The notes: generated from the letters alone by a model not told the origin. Positions 36,501 to 51,900 are shown, counted from the stretch's first letter. The stretch: DNA of 64,000 nucleotides from Datnioides undecimradiatus (GCA_008933995.1 WARS01000034.1:5176207-5240206); one strand, 5' to 3'. A program made the numbers and translations.

Positions 36501-39500
36501 ACTCCAGGACAGAAACTGCTATTCACTGAATGACTACCAAGCAGCTAATTTGTCCTGCGCTGCTGGCAGAGGGAACAGATCGACTTTGTTAGGGAACCAA
36601 ATCTTCCCCCGATCAGACGGGCCCTGCTTGTTAGGTTAGCGGTAGGGTTCACGTCCTGTGAAAGCGGCTACTGAAGATCCGTGGCACATCCTCAAGAGTT
36701 AATAACGGCTGAAGCCAGAGAAAAATGGCCTGGTTTCCTGGATACTCACCAAAAACACTGCTACAATAGCGTTTCCAGGCTGGTAATCACAGTCCCTGGT
36801 TCAAACAACGAAGGCGCAATTACTGTCGGCGTCTCCTGAGAGATTTCTCTCCACTGGTGGTTAGCCAGGTACCAAGGCTACAATTATGAGATATCTAACA
36901 GCGGGCTCTGCACAGGAAGAGAGCAGCTGATTTAATTAGAAGTGAGCAATCACGACAACCTGGGTCACTTTTAATTTCCACATACGAGGACCACTCATGG
37001 TCTCGTGGCAGGTACACATGTAGCCACCTTACTTTGTCCTTCATGAACCGTAGCTCTGAAACCAGAAGGCACCAAATGGACACAAGACAAGGCATAATAG
37101 AGCAAAAGTGCTTTAGTGACATGACCGCTGCCGTACAGGTGCATTTTAGAGACACGGGAACATGTAATGGCTGGCACTGTACTCATGATGTAGCTCGTCT
37201 CCCTCAGGTTTTCTTTTGTCGTTTCTTTATTTCGCTCCACTTTATTCCTCTTACAAAAGACTGCCTTATTACATTGAATCTGAAGCGAGACAGTAAACGC
37301 GCTCTCTTCCCAGCTGTTCCTTTCTCCGAACGCTCTCATCCTCCCCTCGTGCACACGCACACGCACACACATCCACACTCAGCAGACACACTCTTCCTAT
37401 TTTACTTTTCAATTATCCTTTGATCCCCAATCTTCTGTTCACTGTAACTATGCTAGCTTTCGCTCCCTGCTCGTTTTGTAATCATGCAGCCGGAGAACTT
37501 ACTCCCACCTCCTCCCTACCTCCCTCACCCCCTCTGTTTGGACTGTTTCCCACTTGTTGCATGGTTTTTAAAAGAGGAAAGATGACTGGGGCTAATGCAT
37601 GTGGTAATGTAGGAAATGTGTTATCAAATCAAAACAAACATTTACAGCGCGGCACCAGGAAAACTCTGCATCTGGCTCATTTCTGCCATCGGTTTGCACC
37701 AGCGGAGATCCTGCAGCCCATTTTTAATATTTACTCCATTTCATACATTCAGATCTTATACATTTGGTTCCCAGTGTCATCAGAAACAACAAAGACATAT
37801 TGTTTCTGAAGCGTAATCCGTCATTGCAATAATGGAGCAAAGGAAGAATAAATCAAAATGACTTCATGTCGCTAACACAGTTATACTAATGCATGACCAC
37901 TTTCAGCGGAGCATCAATATTTAATTCTGGTGGCTGAGAGCAGGGAGGCAAAAATGATAGAACATGACAAAAACAGGAACAGGTAACTGCTTAATGTCAT
38001 GTGCTAGATGATTAGATGCAGGTAAATGTAGAAATGCTGGCGGTAACAAGCCATTCCCTTTAGTGACTGTTGAGGAGCGCAGAAACGGTGTTAAACGGCT
38101 AAAAGAGCAAATGACTAAGCTCACTGACAAAGCTCTCTTTAATTAAAGTCAGAGAAAGATGGCGGAGGTTTTCTTCCTCGCTTACCAACTGCTGGAGTAT
38201 CGCTGGTAGTGTGCTTACTGCTGCCACCGGTGGTCAGAAGCTGCATTACATCCACGCTGACAGAAACATGTTGCGCTTCATATGTGATTTCACATCATTT
38301 GTACGTTTTGACTGGATGTCAGTGACAGAGACGGTCATAAATCCTGACCTGGGCTCGTTTTCTCCTACTTTTTCATTCTCTAAGAAGATCGTGCACCACC
38401 AAGTGAGTTTATATTCTCAATATTATTCCTCCAGCTTTTAATATCGCACATCAAAACAGATTTACCACATGCCGCTGCATCTCTCCGGTGCAAACCACTG
38501 CTGCCATGAGCCAAAAGCAAAGTGTCCCTGCTGCTGACCATAAAGGAGATTACTCTGTCTGTCAGTAAATGTACAGTTACCTTTACATACATATTATGCA
38601 AACAGAGTTTGTCTGCACTGTACAGTTTGTGTCTAATCCATTGTATACACACAGAAAACAACGATATTGAATAAAGGATTTATAGAAAGGACGTGTGTCT
38701 GGACTGATTGATTGACGGATTCACTGCGCAACACCTCGGCCTCATACGTTTGTTTTTACGAACACCGATCACGGATGGATATCGCCCGAATCCACTCGTA
38801 CGTCTACACACTCATACACACCTCCGTTTAATGAAGTCACTTCATCCATTGTGTTGACCGAACGGCAGGCTGCATCATCAAATATCCCAGCATTTAATGT
38901 GCGAAGTGAGACACCCCAGAGAAAGCCCCACCGCCGGCAAGCGAGCAGCTTTGTGTTGTCTTAAGCAGAGATATTCTATTTTTCATAAGCTCTCCATGAG
39001 TTTTTCATCAGTAGCTGGCAGGATGTGTCATCTCATTAACTTGTGCATCAAATGAGCTCAAACAGAAACACTGTCACCTTTAGGTTGTGTTTGTGTCAGG
39101 CAGACTGTGGTATGATCTATGTTTTTGTTAGTTCCCGGTCATGTGATTTGATACAGATACAGGAAGGGGCAGGGGACAAAAAGGAGGAAGACTTGCAGCC
39201 CGTGCACGAACAAGAGTGCAAGAGCTGACCCCAGCTAGCTTGAATAACAGCCTGCATTGCCATTACATCCATGCATTTAACTGCACTTGAATTGATAAGC
39301 CAACTGGATATGTGATCTAGACGTGTGCAACCAGTGCTGACTTGCGGTGATGACTGAAACACAGATCTCACTGATTAAAATGCTCCGTTCCGACCGACGA
39401 AACTATCATTTTGAAAGTTAGCCCTCACACGAGAAGACGAGACTTTAACAATTATTAAACCACCTGCTTGCTTTTGTGCAAACATCTCATTTTGAAATAC

Positions 39501-41798
39501 CTTACCCTCCCCCTAAACTCTGATTGTTGGGTTTGGTATTCCAACCTTGGAGACAAGCACAGAGAAATACCAGTATGATGGAAGCACCATTAAACAGCTC
39601 CATTATCAGCCAGATATGTATAGAGAGAGAGCTGAGGAGACGGCCTGGCAGACACATTCAGACAGGTTGACAGGCAGGAAGAAACACACTTCACACACAC
39701 ACACACACACACACTCGCGAGCACGCACTCTCTCACGCACCACATCGCTTGGCCTCCTTTAAATGACAGATGAACCAGCAAATACTGTAATTAGGTGGAT
39801 GTAATTAAAATTTGCATATGTAAATTTAATGTAAATGAGGTGTACTTTGAAGGGCAACATGGTGTTTAATTAGCAAGAAAGGGGGTTAGGAAGGACTGAC
39901 GCTTTAATTATATCTGCAAGGTTGCACGTTCACATCTCATTCAAAGTGATCCCGCGCTCTTATCGCCGGGACTTTGTCACGATCGTGTTTCCCGCATCGC
40001 GCCTCTGTTATGCACCTTGATGCGCCTCTCTCTCTCTTGTCACTCATTGTCGTTTTGTGTCACCATCTGCCCCGTTATCGCACACGCCGTGACATTTCGC
40101 TCGATCCGCGGCAAGATCGGACGAACCTCCTGCATGAACGGGGGATTCGTGCGATTCGTCGCCCCGCAGACAAATTCAATTAGGCCGCTTTAATACGACC
40201 AAATGATGTTGACCGTCGCCACAGCTGCTCATTTGTGGTGCGTGTACCTGATGCAGTTTTTGTGTGGGCCTCTTACCGCGGAGCCGCCGCCGTCACCTGC
40301 GTTTAAACTTCCTGGCTTGTAAAACTTCCTTCCTTGTATTCATGTCTTGTCCATTTGACCCTGCAAATGATAAACTGAACTCTTTTTGCAGAGATTTCAA
40401 TTATTTATTGGCACTTCTGGGCCTTCTGGGGCTCCATACTTCAATTTCCGTTCCCTACAACACTCCAATGGTAAGAATGATTCAAGTTAATTCAACAACA
40501 AAAAAAAAATTCTACCTTCCTTTGCATGATGATTTGTGGTTTGTGGAACCTTCTGTGCACCAAGCTTTCATTTCTTCGGCCGTTGAACACGCTCGGCTCA
40601 CGTCCTTGATAACGCCTCCCGCCTGCCTCCTCACCGCTGACTGTTGAGTAGAGGCAAATTGCCAAAAACACACCTTAAAAAAAAAACAAACCTGGACACA
40701 TGACCTGTGTATTTTGAAAACCTCAGTTCGACTCAACCAATGAGATCTCTCTGGCCACCAGCTAAACTAAAACTCCATTATTGCACCAGGCAAAATGGCT
40801 GCGCCGTAATCTCTTATTAAAAAGCAGCCAATTATTGCCGGAAAGCAAAATGACATTTTGTTATCACATAGCGCAAAATGTTTCGATTTCCCGTCTTTTT
40901 GATTAATTTCATTAAAACAGCATCGAGTTGGGATTTTTGGGGTCTCTTATCTGCCCCACACACACACACACGCAGACACTCGTGCACGCTGAAAACACAC
41001 ACACAGATAGCATGCCCATGCCGAAGCAACGTGTTTGAGGTGGCATTGAGAGCTCACTTGAGAGCCTGTTTCTGTCTGCCTCATTATCATCAAAGACAAC
41101 AGGCGCTCCAGAGCGTGCACACACACTTACACGTGCACACACACGCACGCACGCGCACTTGCATGCACGTGCACGCAAAGGCATGCGCCATGGATGGTTT
41201 TCAAAGTAATCATGGCCACTTCAAGCCGCAACGTCCCTCACCGCGGCTTGTCCCGTGAAAACCTTCTATCTCCAAAGCGGGAACAACTGTAGATCTCGGT
41301 GAAAAGCAGCGCAGCCTGTCGCCTGACCGCCATATTTGAACATTTACCCGGCGTCGGTTAAAAGACACGCAGGAACTAACATGTTGGAGGGATTTTCTCG
41401 CCTCCTCTCAGCGCGTCATTCGCTAATTAAAGCCGAAACCTGAAAATCAGCAGCAACATGAGGTTTTCACACCACAATAGCATTATGTAAGGCCGTCTGC
41501 TGTTTCATTACATCCCCATGGCAACCAGACTGCTGTCAATCACCCTGAAAGGTTAAGATCCCCCCCCAACATACACACACACTTTTATAATTACTGCCTC
41601 TATGTCTCATTATCGTCGTCTGATTTATGTAAAAGATGATGAACATGACAATGAATAATAGAATGCTCTGATGCTTATTTGTATGAAACTTGATCTAAAT
41701 GATTTATTAGAATTCAATATCAAGCTTTGATTGACAGCTTAAACCTCCTCTGACTAAACAGTTTAGATGAAGGTCAGAGGTCAGCCTCGTACTCTCGC

Positions 41799-42003
41799 TG
41801 TTTCTCCCTCCTCCCCTTTGACCTCCTATTTCCTGTTTCCTCCTTTCCTCCCCTCATCTCTTTCCATCCTACTGCCCCTCCTCCCCTCTTTATTGCCCCC
41901 CCCCATCCTCCCTCCCTCTCGCTCCTCTTTCACAACAACAGGAAAGGGAAGAAAAGGTTGATGAGGGAAGAGAAACGTGAAGGCAGGAGGAGAGAGGGGA
42001 ATA
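41799..42003 (+). repeat. Pyrimidine tract followed by purine tract
   Basis: 41799-41931 is C/T-rich; 41940-42003 switches to A/G-rich on the same strand. The pair is loosely self-complementary. CA repeats follow at 42036-42088. Confidence 0.7.
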
Positions 42004-43764
42004 ATTTATCTCTCAGGTGATAAGTGACATTTGATGGACACACACACACACACAAGCATGCACGCACACACACACACACACACACACAGAGTAGGGCAGA
42101 GCAGCATCCAGCCAAGCAAACACGCAGTCTGAATACTGATTAACCAATCAGAGCCCATTTCTGCCTGGCACCAGAGATACTCGTTGGCTGCCATGGCAAC
42201 CTAGAAAGCATCATAGCTGAAAGGAGATGGAGGAAGTGCCTTAGTGAGTGTGTGTGAGTGTGTGTGTGTGTGTGTGTGTGAAGAAACTAGTCCAGCTCGG
42301 AGAGAGGAAAATGACAAAACTGACAATTTGTAATGTTTCATTTTTCGACTGCTTCGAGCTCAAAGCTGCATCAATCAATAATTGTGATCAAACTATGAGT
42401 CATGTGACACGTAGCGCTCATACTAATAAACCAGCATATGATTAGCACTTAACTCTGCGGCTCTGTGCGGCGTTTCAGCGTGCCTCTCATTACCACCAGC
42501 TTTGACATTTCGATTCACCCTACAGCTGTTTTCAAGCAAAACGCTCTAATAAACCGTCTGCACATACTTCCAACACCAAACGGCAGGCGGACCAAGTTAG
42601 CAACGGAGCTAACTCGTCGTTCATTCGGCAGCTGAATCTACTTTAAAGCGACAGTGACTGTTGGATTGCCCTGTGTTATATTCACCACGGCAGCTCAGTT
42701 TAAAGATAATAGATCAGTATTTGCATTTCAGTTCACTCTGCTGCCCCCAAGTGGACAAAAATCAATAAATGCAGCTTTAATTCTTTAGGATACTTGTTAT
42801 TATTCTGCTTTTTCACTAATGTACTCTTCCAGAGGCATATGTGATTAGTAAGTACCAGAAGTATTCATCTGTATTTTCACATTGCTGTCGCCTTTTAGCG
42901 TCCCTCTGATCAGCTGAGAGCCATTTGGTTCTCAGGTGGGTTAAAAACCTAAAAATCGACTCCAGGCCGCTTCGGTTGAGTCAGTTTTGGCACTAACTGC
43001 TGCTTCTCTAGCGACGACTAGTTTCTTATTCGGGGGTTGTGCTTTCATCCATGTGATGAAGGACCAGCATTCGCTCTCCATTTCCCTTAATCACAGTGAC
43101 AGAAAACATCATATGTGCCAAATCTGGCTAATGTAAGAAAACAGTATTTGTGATGGTGTTTCCACATGACGTCCAGGCACTGTAATGGGTAATGCTGTTA
43201 GTAAATGTGATCAAGCCTGTTGCCGGGTTTGATTGTGGCCAGAGCCTCAGCACCAGTGTTTCTGACACACTTTGATGACTGAAACATTGTATTATCTGAG
43301 AGGCAGCGAAAGACAGAGAGAGAAGAGAACAAAATTAAAGACGGGGAGAGCCTTTGTCTCGCCGCTTGGGCAATATTGTTCTCAACTGTCATGCAAATGA
43401 GGAGCAGTGGACTGAGAAACACAGGGAGAGATGGGGAGAACAGAAAGAGATAGTCGAGGAAAATTATTCCGTGCCAACAGCAAGAAGTGTGCTTTAAATT
43501 CAATCTAAATTAAATCTAAACTTTTTGAATTGAATCTGAATTATGTATCATGCATCCGCACTCCGGGCATCACAAGAACAATATGATACTGTCCGCTGCT
43601 GCAGGGGGGACGGGGTTCAAAGACGGCACACAGTCTCTACACATTAGGGAGATCTTGCACATTATAGCGCGTCACCAAACAAGCACTTTGGAGTATTTAC
43701 TCATGCAATCCTCGAGATTTAGGTTTCAACACGCACCCCGGACATGCTGTTGCGCACGCGCACA

Positions 43765-43799
<35 letters not shown>

Positions 43800-46030
43800 G
43801 AGGCATGAGTCACGGGGCAGTTTTCACAGTAATCACGTCCACTTCTAACCGCTGCGTCACTTATCTTCTCTGTGGAGCGGCGTCGTGTTCAGCCTGACCA
43901 CAGCACAGATTCAGTGCACTCGGTTTGTTCTATCAGTGGGCACAGTGTCGGTGGCACACAAGTCCCCCTTTTCAGTATTTCCCCAAAACAATAATCTAGT
44001 TCATTTATTAATTCTCCGAGTGTCAGATCGTGAGGATTGCTTTTCCCACACCAGCGGGCTGTGCTCACATTCAAAGCATCAGCAGTGAGCTACGGGGGAA
44101 TTTCAGGGATTATCGAGTGCTACAACAAAACCGGGTGGCGTTATCTCAGGTTTAACCCTGCGCTGTAATTCTCTGGGTTAACATCTAACAAGTGTGTCCT
44201 TCAACATCTGGATTAGTTGTAAACCCTCAGCTGTTCAGGGACCGTCCTCACCAGAGAGGGGCCACATCGCCTTTTGTTTAAACGCCTGAAGCAAAAATGT
44301 GATTAGCGCAGGATCAGAACATGTCCAAAGTTGGGTATCAGGGACAACCTGGCATGCTACGCTACGCTAGCACCCTCAAATAGTTGTTGCAGTTGCAGTT
44401 GTGTTGCAGCAGGAGAACTGGGGGAACGTGTTTGGGTCGCTTTGACTAAGTGACACCAGACGGACAGACAGACGGGCAAACCAGAGAAAAACAGGAGTGG
44501 ATTATTACAAGATTTTGAAGGGCACCTCGGCAGGTTTAATACTGAAGTTAGAAAGAAGCCTTTAATATCAGAATTCATAAATATTGCATTTGGTGTGAAT
44601 ATGATTTCCCTGGCTGGCTCTCATCTGAAAAACACATACCAATAACCCATTATAATTTGGGATCCTCTGTTATTACGCTGCCTCATCAACTCTTAAATTG
44701 CAGATAAGAAGCTGAAACTGTTCTAGCGAGTCTCAGTCACAGTCTGTCAACATCACGTGATCACGCGCGTATTAATGTCCGTGTTACTAATCCACTGTTT
44801 TCTCTTCTTTATGGGAGTTTTAAGAGTTTGCGTTTTGATTTTTTTCATGCAAAAACATAATTAAATAATGCAAACGTACTCTGTAAGGCTATGAAATATC
44901 ATGCAGCCGTGGATCCTTGTCTCAGAAATGCACTGGCGTCTGGCGAGTGAAGTCAAAACGAGGTTCTGCCGCAGAAAAACAACAAACCTCATAGGAAAAT
45001 TCAAATAAAAATGCACAGTTTTTCAAAATTGTTCAGATATCATTGTGCATTTGATACGTTTGTTGTCAGCACAGTGTTCACGATAATCACACTTCAACAA
45101 ACCCAACGCCTTTGCAAGGGAAACCAATCAGAAGAGGTACGTCGAGCAGCTGCGGCTAGTTTGGGTTAGGGAGAAACAGTTTATGTCCAGGTTTTACAAG
45201 AATGCAATTGTATGTATACATAATGAATGAAAGTATATGTAATGTTTGAATAAAATGGCACTTTTCCCTTCTATGTTTCAAAGGCTGGAGCTGAAAATCA
45301 GGGTCAATCTCACTGCGGTGCCTTTGTGAAGAACTAGAGTCCAGATTTGCGGTGAAACATCTGGTGAGAGTTCATATTATATATATATATATAATTTTTT
45401 TGTATCACTGGAAATAGAGGACCGCGGGTGTGAATGGAAAAGAAGAATAAGCCGGAGCCGGGTCAAAGGAAGCAGCTTTTTTTGGCCTAACAGGTAACTC
45501 AGCGTGCCGGTTCATTCACAAAACAACCCCACTACGCCGGGCAGGAGCCATATCGAGCGGTTTTTATCCCCCCCCCATTTTTAGAGAGTGGCTTTGAAGT
45601 CACAGCTCCACGGTTTGAGAGAGTGAGAGAGTGAGAGAGAGAGAGAGTGAGCACCTCCTTTGGAGATTTCTGAGAATAGGCCGCTTTATTTCTGTCTATG
45701 CGGGTACGGAAGGGGAAAAATGGACTGGAGCAGCGATAGAAGAGAGTCGGCCAGACAGAGAGATCAATGCCCGACTGCGGCACAAAGAGCAAGAAAAATA
45801 AAGTGTTTTTCTTTGCTTTTAGGCGGCCGGAGGTGCACGGGGTTCGGTGACCTTGGCAACTGGCGGCGGAGCAGAACATTTGATTGGTGCGTGCACGCCG
45901 CTGAGCGTGCGTCGCATGCAGGCGAGGTCAAGGTGTTCAAATTGAAAATCGATATGTTTTCACTTACAGATGTAGAATTTTTTTTTTGTTAGAATAGAAC
46001 AGAAGCTGTTTCAGAGCCGTTACACAATGC

Positions 46031-46032
<2 letters not shown>

Positions 46033-46064
<32 letters not shown>
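46033..46064 (+). repeat. Poly(T) run
   Basis: 32 consecutive T in intergenic DNA; possibly the reverse-strand A-tail of a retroposon whose body is not recognisable. Confidence 0.92.
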
Positions 46065-46068
<4 letters not shown>

Positions 46069-46739
46069 GAAAGCTTTTTAGGTTGATGAGTCAGGCAATT
46101 TTTGTCAGTTGATCGTAGCGCGAGGCAGGTCTGGGCCCTCCAGCAATTTCACCTGTGGGTGCCACCGCCACTCAGCCATTCTGGCATTCACAGCAGGTAA
46201 TTGTCCAGGTGTGTACAGTTGTTGGAGCAATTACTCTAAATTGCAGAGGGAAGAAAGAAATAAACTTCTGACTGTGTTCCAGGAGACATGTTTCCAACCC
46301 CTCGGTTAAGCTGTTGACAAGATCATGCGATGAATCAGGGCCTCGGTGTGTGTGTCAGGTGAATTAACTGAATTTTGTCTTATAGTTCACCGGCAGGTCC
46401 ACAGCAGTGAGAACAGCATTTGAACCATCTCCTTGGTTTAGGGTGCAAATGCATCGGAGAGACGTCCACACTCGGGGTCACGCCTGACTGCACAGAATGG
46501 ACCGTAACCATGGAGAACGTCGCAATAACACAGCGGTGGCGCTTCAGATTGACAGGCCGCTTGTTTCATATGCATTCATGTACTTTAGGGGGAAAGGTTG
46601 TGTAACTGGTTCCACAGTGTCTTTACTCATTATACTACTAGATCCCCTTAGGAAGACGATGATACTGAGTAACTATTGAAGCTAACACGTAAGGAGGTCA
46701 TTGTAGCACGTTATATAGCTATATTATGCTTGAATGGAC

Positions 46740-46965
46740 TCTAAATGGTAAATGGACTGGACTGTGCTTTACAGTACATGGCAGCATTCAGCCATTCATA
46801 CACTGATGACAGCTGCTCATCTGGGAGGAAACTCTTTCACACATCCACCGGGTGCAGCGTGAGGTTCAGTGTCTTACCCAAGGACGCTTCAGCGTGCAGC
46901 GCGGAGGAGCCGGGGATCGAACCGCCAATCATCTGATGGCTGGGTGACCCGCTCCACCTGTGCCT
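46740..46965 (-). mobile_element. tRNA-related SINE-like repeat, minus strand
   Basis: Read on the minus strand it has GGTTCGATCCCCGGCTCC (a perfect B-box), then CCTTGGGTAAGACACTGAACC, a TGAATG segment and a TGTAAAGCACAGTCCAGTCC end. This order is familiar from a very common teleost short interspersed repeat. Divergence is visible, so it is an old copy. Exact family not assigned. Confidence 0.6.
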
Positions 46966-47029
46966 TAGTTTCATGTAAAACATGTACATGCAAAAAAAGA
47001 TAAGAAACATGTTAACAGACGTGAAACCA

Positions 47030-47145
47030 GCATGAGCTAAATGCTAACATCACCATGCTAATGTGCTCACGATGGAAATACCAATCTTTTGATCAAGCAG
47101 GTACAATATGATCTTAGTTTAGCATGCTAGCTAACATTTGCTAAC
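47030..47145. repeat. GCTAACAT-type teleost repeat fragment
   Basis: ATGCTAACATCACCATGCTAAT and TTAGCATGCTAGCTAACATTTG are fragments of an interspersed sequence often seen in fish DNA. Truncated; no coding content. Confidence 0.4.
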
Positions 47146-50100
47146 CAGCCTGGGACTCAACGTAGCTTATTCCCAGTGGACCATGCAGAGAAAGCTAATA
47201 TCCAAAAATATTATATTTTGCATTACGTGTACAGTTAAATTGCAGTGACTGAGAGCGGAGGAACGGCGGTGACATACTGCGCCGTTTGCGTCACCTAAAA
47301 TATGAAATGGCTGCAGTATTTTCATCAAGCATTAACAGCACAAACAAGCATAAACAAACAAACCCACCCCTGCTCCCTCCCACGTCCCTCTGTCTGTCGA
47401 TCTGGCTCTCTCTCTGTTTTCGCTGTCTGTCAATAGAGGAGACGGTGGCATTTCCAGCCTGCAGACAGCTTCTCCCATCAGGCCTCATGACTGACGGTGG
47501 AACTCTTGTGCATGCGGATGAATACAAGGGCGCTAATAAACTATTCCTCGCTCGTCCTTTAATGTGTCCATCAATCCACTTGACCATCTAAGATGAATAA
47601 ATAGCTCCAAAGCTGCCGCAGCCCCTGATGCTCGAATGTCACACGCGTCGATCAGCTGTTTGTCCATCCGGTGCTTTGGTCCACTGTGAGATATCCCAAC
47701 AGCCACCTTGCTACTGCCATCACCATTGGTCTGGAGTGTCCACTGTCTCGTGGGTGACACGGTGACCCCTGAACTTTCCTTTGAGTGCCAATCAGGCATC
47801 AGAATTCCATTAACTTTAAACATACAATATGTAATTTGCAGCCACTTTTTCATTACAATGATAATCTGGTGATGTTTCCAAGTCGTATGTGATCATGGGA
47901 GCTGTCGTCTTCCCCTATGCCCATCATTGCAGACGGATTCTTCCAGTTTCCCGGGATCCAATTAAAATTCTGAATGAAGCAGTTTGGCATGTGCTCCGGG
48001 GCATGAGGCCATTTACAGGCGACCATAGAAACCGCTAACAGACCGTTATCTGGATTAAACTAAGCATTTCTCCAGGTTTGAAAACTGCTGAAAACACCTG
48101 GGATAATTTAAATGCACTACTCGACATAACACATAACACAAGTCTAGTCATTTTAGACATTTTAATGCAGAAATGCTACTTGTAATGTGGATATTCATGA
48201 TCCCCAGAGGCTCAACACTTGTCCACACTCCCTCAGGGAAAAGGGAGGGACTCAACTTCACACGAGCTCGCTAATTATCCTTTTTAGAGTGATGCTATCA
48301 ATGAGGTACGAGCCTTAGCTGGCAAATCAAACACATATTACCAGAAGTCATATCATTTCAAGCATATTGGGCCAAACTGTTGCACCGTGTTTGCCGAATC
48401 ATCTGGATTACGCTCATGCGCGTCATTCCGATAATTCTCGGAACAGACGCTGAGGCTTGCTCGATGTGTCGTGACTGGGACGTTCCAGGCCTGAATTTGT
48501 ACACGAAGTGACTGAATTTACATTTTCGAGCCATCGCCAGCGCCCACCCCCCTCCCTCCGCCTCCCCCGGCTGTCTTCATGACCTTTTTGAAGGTATTAG
48601 ACCTGGAGAGTTCAGAAGATGATTTGTCTTGTGCACTTTACTCTGGAATATTTAAACAGCGGAGCTGCGTCATTCCCGTATGACTACTTGCCCAAGGTTG
48701 AGAAAGCTGGGGCAGGGAAAGGGCAGCTATGGGGGCAACGGCAGTGAAAATACCATGTGACGCTCCCTCTAAAGGCTGATGGGACGATTCCAACAGAGGT
48801 GGCCAGGATCTGAAATCCATAACAAGCACCTCACCTGCTGATAGCGTGTGATATCTGTGCGTGTTTCATGGCTGATCCACCTCCAGATTGAGTGAGAGCC
48901 GGACCTGACATGTATGGAGTCTGGAATGCGCCACTTCATTACGAACAGGATCATTATAATCACTTCAGAGGCACGTCTCTTTCATTCAAGCTGTGCACCA
49001 CCTGAGGATGAAACAGGAGCTCCGACACACATAAATTCATTTATTTAAAATGCAATTTAATATCTCTTAATGATCATAATTAAGACCGAAGATGCCTAGA
49101 GTTATTCAGCGGCAACCTTTTGACTCCATAATTCAGATCTTTCAGTTTTTCCAAAGACACCGGACCAAGCAGGCAGCAACATGCCAACGCCGCGGCTCAG
49201 GCGTGCACAGAATTACAAAGTGCATCACAACAGAATCATTCAGGTGTCCCCTCCCCATGAAATCACTCTGGTTTCATCTTCACCAGATTCCATGTCATAA
49301 AGGAGACAAAAGGAGAACAGAACACGTTTAACGAGCCCTGCTTTAAAAGAGCCCTAACCTCAGTGGGGCCGAAGGGGAGGGGTGCAGCGGCTGTCGAGCT
49401 CTCTAACGCACAACAGACTGTTTTCTCACTACAGTAGCTTGTGTTTATGAGAAGCAGAAGAAGAAAGCTAGAGGAGGGGGCTGCAGGGTTTTTGATATGC
49501 AAGGTCTAAACTGTCCCATTTGTCCAAGTGACATGCTGGCCTTTTATTGGGCGGCTTCCTACGACAACCTACAAGATAAAACGACAGTACGTCATGATTC
49601 TTGATGATTATGAGCTGCAGACAGATGAACAAACAGATGTGTCTTTGTGTTTGATCACTGACTCCTGCTAAAAACCGGCCTCCGTGTTCTGTTCTTATCT
49701 CAAACCAAGGCTGCAGCCTGCAGCCTCGCAGACTGCAGCCGCGAGCACGACGAGAGACACTTTCCAGCCAAGACTGCACTGTCATGTCTCCCTGCAGCCT
49801 GCTGACGGGCAGCTCTGCTGTCTTGTGGACACCGAGGAGCTACAGCACCATCCGCAGCTGAAAAGCGTTTGATCAGGGCGATGGCAGCTCAGCTGGAACT
49901 GTCGACATGCTGTCTGTCCCACGTTGTTGAATACTCCCTCCCTGTCTGCACGGTTGACCGCCCGCAGACGTGGCCCATTCGGAGTGCTGACTCTGTCACA
50001 TAAAGCAAGAGCTCGAGGAGTCAGACGCCATTAAAAATGAAAACTTGAAACCGTCCGGACCACGACTTGGCGAAGAGGACGATGTGATTTGAATTTTAGG

Positions 50101-51840
50101 GGTATAAAAGTCAAACAGGTGCAAATTGGTGTCTGGCTTTTCCACCCAAGTCTCTCTGGTGCTAAATTAACACACCTTTTTTTTTTTAAAAACACAGCAG
50201 GTTTCACTGCTTCATCCGAGCGGCAGAGAAGTGGCTGAGACAGCTGAGACGTCTCAAAGAAGCCGAGAGTGCCAGCGGATGGCGCGGGTGTGAGACTCGC
50301 TTAAAATTCAAAATAGGCAACTACAGAGCGGAGCTGTCAAGACGTGGATGTGCGGAGGAGTCAGGTAATGCAGAGGGAGAGGAGCCGAGACGAGCCTGAA
50401 AAGAAAGAAGTAACCCTGCTGCAACATCAAGAAATCCAGCTGAGCTGAGGGGAGCTCATCTGCCCAAGGTTTTGAAGGTGGAAAGCTGCTGAGATGAGAT
50501 GGAGTGCAAGAAGAGGAGAAGATGGATGGCGCTTTAAGACCTGACCCTCTCTTTGTGAGTTCTCCCTTTCGCTTTCCCTCGTCTCCCTTGAGTCAACCTT
50601 TCATACGTTGCCTTTGAATCTCACTGCTTTCTCCGACGCGCTTTCATTCCTGATAATCTCACCTGTCAACGAGCTCACAACTTGTGTTTACTGAGATGAA
50701 ATGACTCCGGTCCTGCTTCTCTTTGTGTTGCCTGTCAGAGTCTACACCGAAAGGAGTCGTCGCCGGTCGGCTCGCATTATATTTCAAGCTCTCATTACCC
50801 ACAGAACCTGTGTTCTTGTTCTCCAGTTCAGTTTAAAGTGTAAAATAATTGTCTCGATGTTGAAGAACTGGAGGGAAACACACACCTATTCTGTTGAGGC
50901 TTCAAAGATTGAATTAAAACCCGTACTCAGAAGTCCAAAGCAATCTTTTTATCTTGGGTTGTGAAAATCAGATCAGGTCTCAGACCCAACCTGAGCATAG
51001 AAAACGAGAGATGAAGAAAGGCCTCAAACTCCAACAAGTCCACGTGTCTATAGAAACTCAAAATACAACAATTATACAAATCAGATGGTTACAACTCACT
51101 TATTTTCAAGTTCACAGGATTTGAGGAGTCCTTGATCTTCAAATTGTCCCAGCCTGCACATAGCTGAACCCTGGCCTGTAACACCTAAACCAACAGAGCT
51201 CCTGAAATGTGTGGGATCTAATGATTCGCAGCACCTTGCTTTGGAAAACTAAAACCAGAGGAAGAACGCCAACTGAAAGTAATCCCGCGGCCTTGCTTTG
51301 CGTCACAATTAGCGAAAGTCTAACCTGGGAGACGACTTCAAAAGGCGAAGGCTTTGGGTTGGATGACGGGACAATTACCCGCGGCTGAGGGTAGTTTTCG
51401 CACCTTGTTCGGTATCCGGGTAAAACCACCAGGCTCAACCACGATCTGCTGGCCTAATTAGCCTCATTAAAATCCTACAAATGCAAATGTCCAATTAATG
51501 CAGCGGATCTATCCTCAAGACTCTTGTTAAAGGAAACTGTGAACAAAGGAGACGGAGGTCCTGGACACAATGCAAGATTTCTCCAATTGCGGCCTTCAAA
51601 GAGCAGAAATCTGAGGCGCAGTCCTCTGGTGTGGTGCACATTAGTGTTTCTGCGTTAGCCTGGGCTTTCGGCATTGTGTTCGACCATAAACACGGCAAAA
51701 AGCGAGTCCAGCTGGCGCTCAACAAGGAGACAAGAGGATGACAAGAAGTAACAAGAATTCATCCTTTTGATAAGATTCTCTCAAAAACACCGGCTGCCAG
51801 AAATGCCATTAAATGTCAGCTGTCTGTTCTGGGCTCCACA

Positions 51841-51843
<3 letters not shown>

Positions 51844-51900
<57 letters not shown>
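51844..51900 (+). repeat. CA microsatellite
   Basis: About 28 uninterrupted CA units, the longest pure dinucleotide run in the window. Confidence 0.97.

Noticed and set aside
40264-40647. 127-codon intergenic frame
   Set aside because: No recognisable motif; contains a Lys run from a poly(A) stretch; likely chance.
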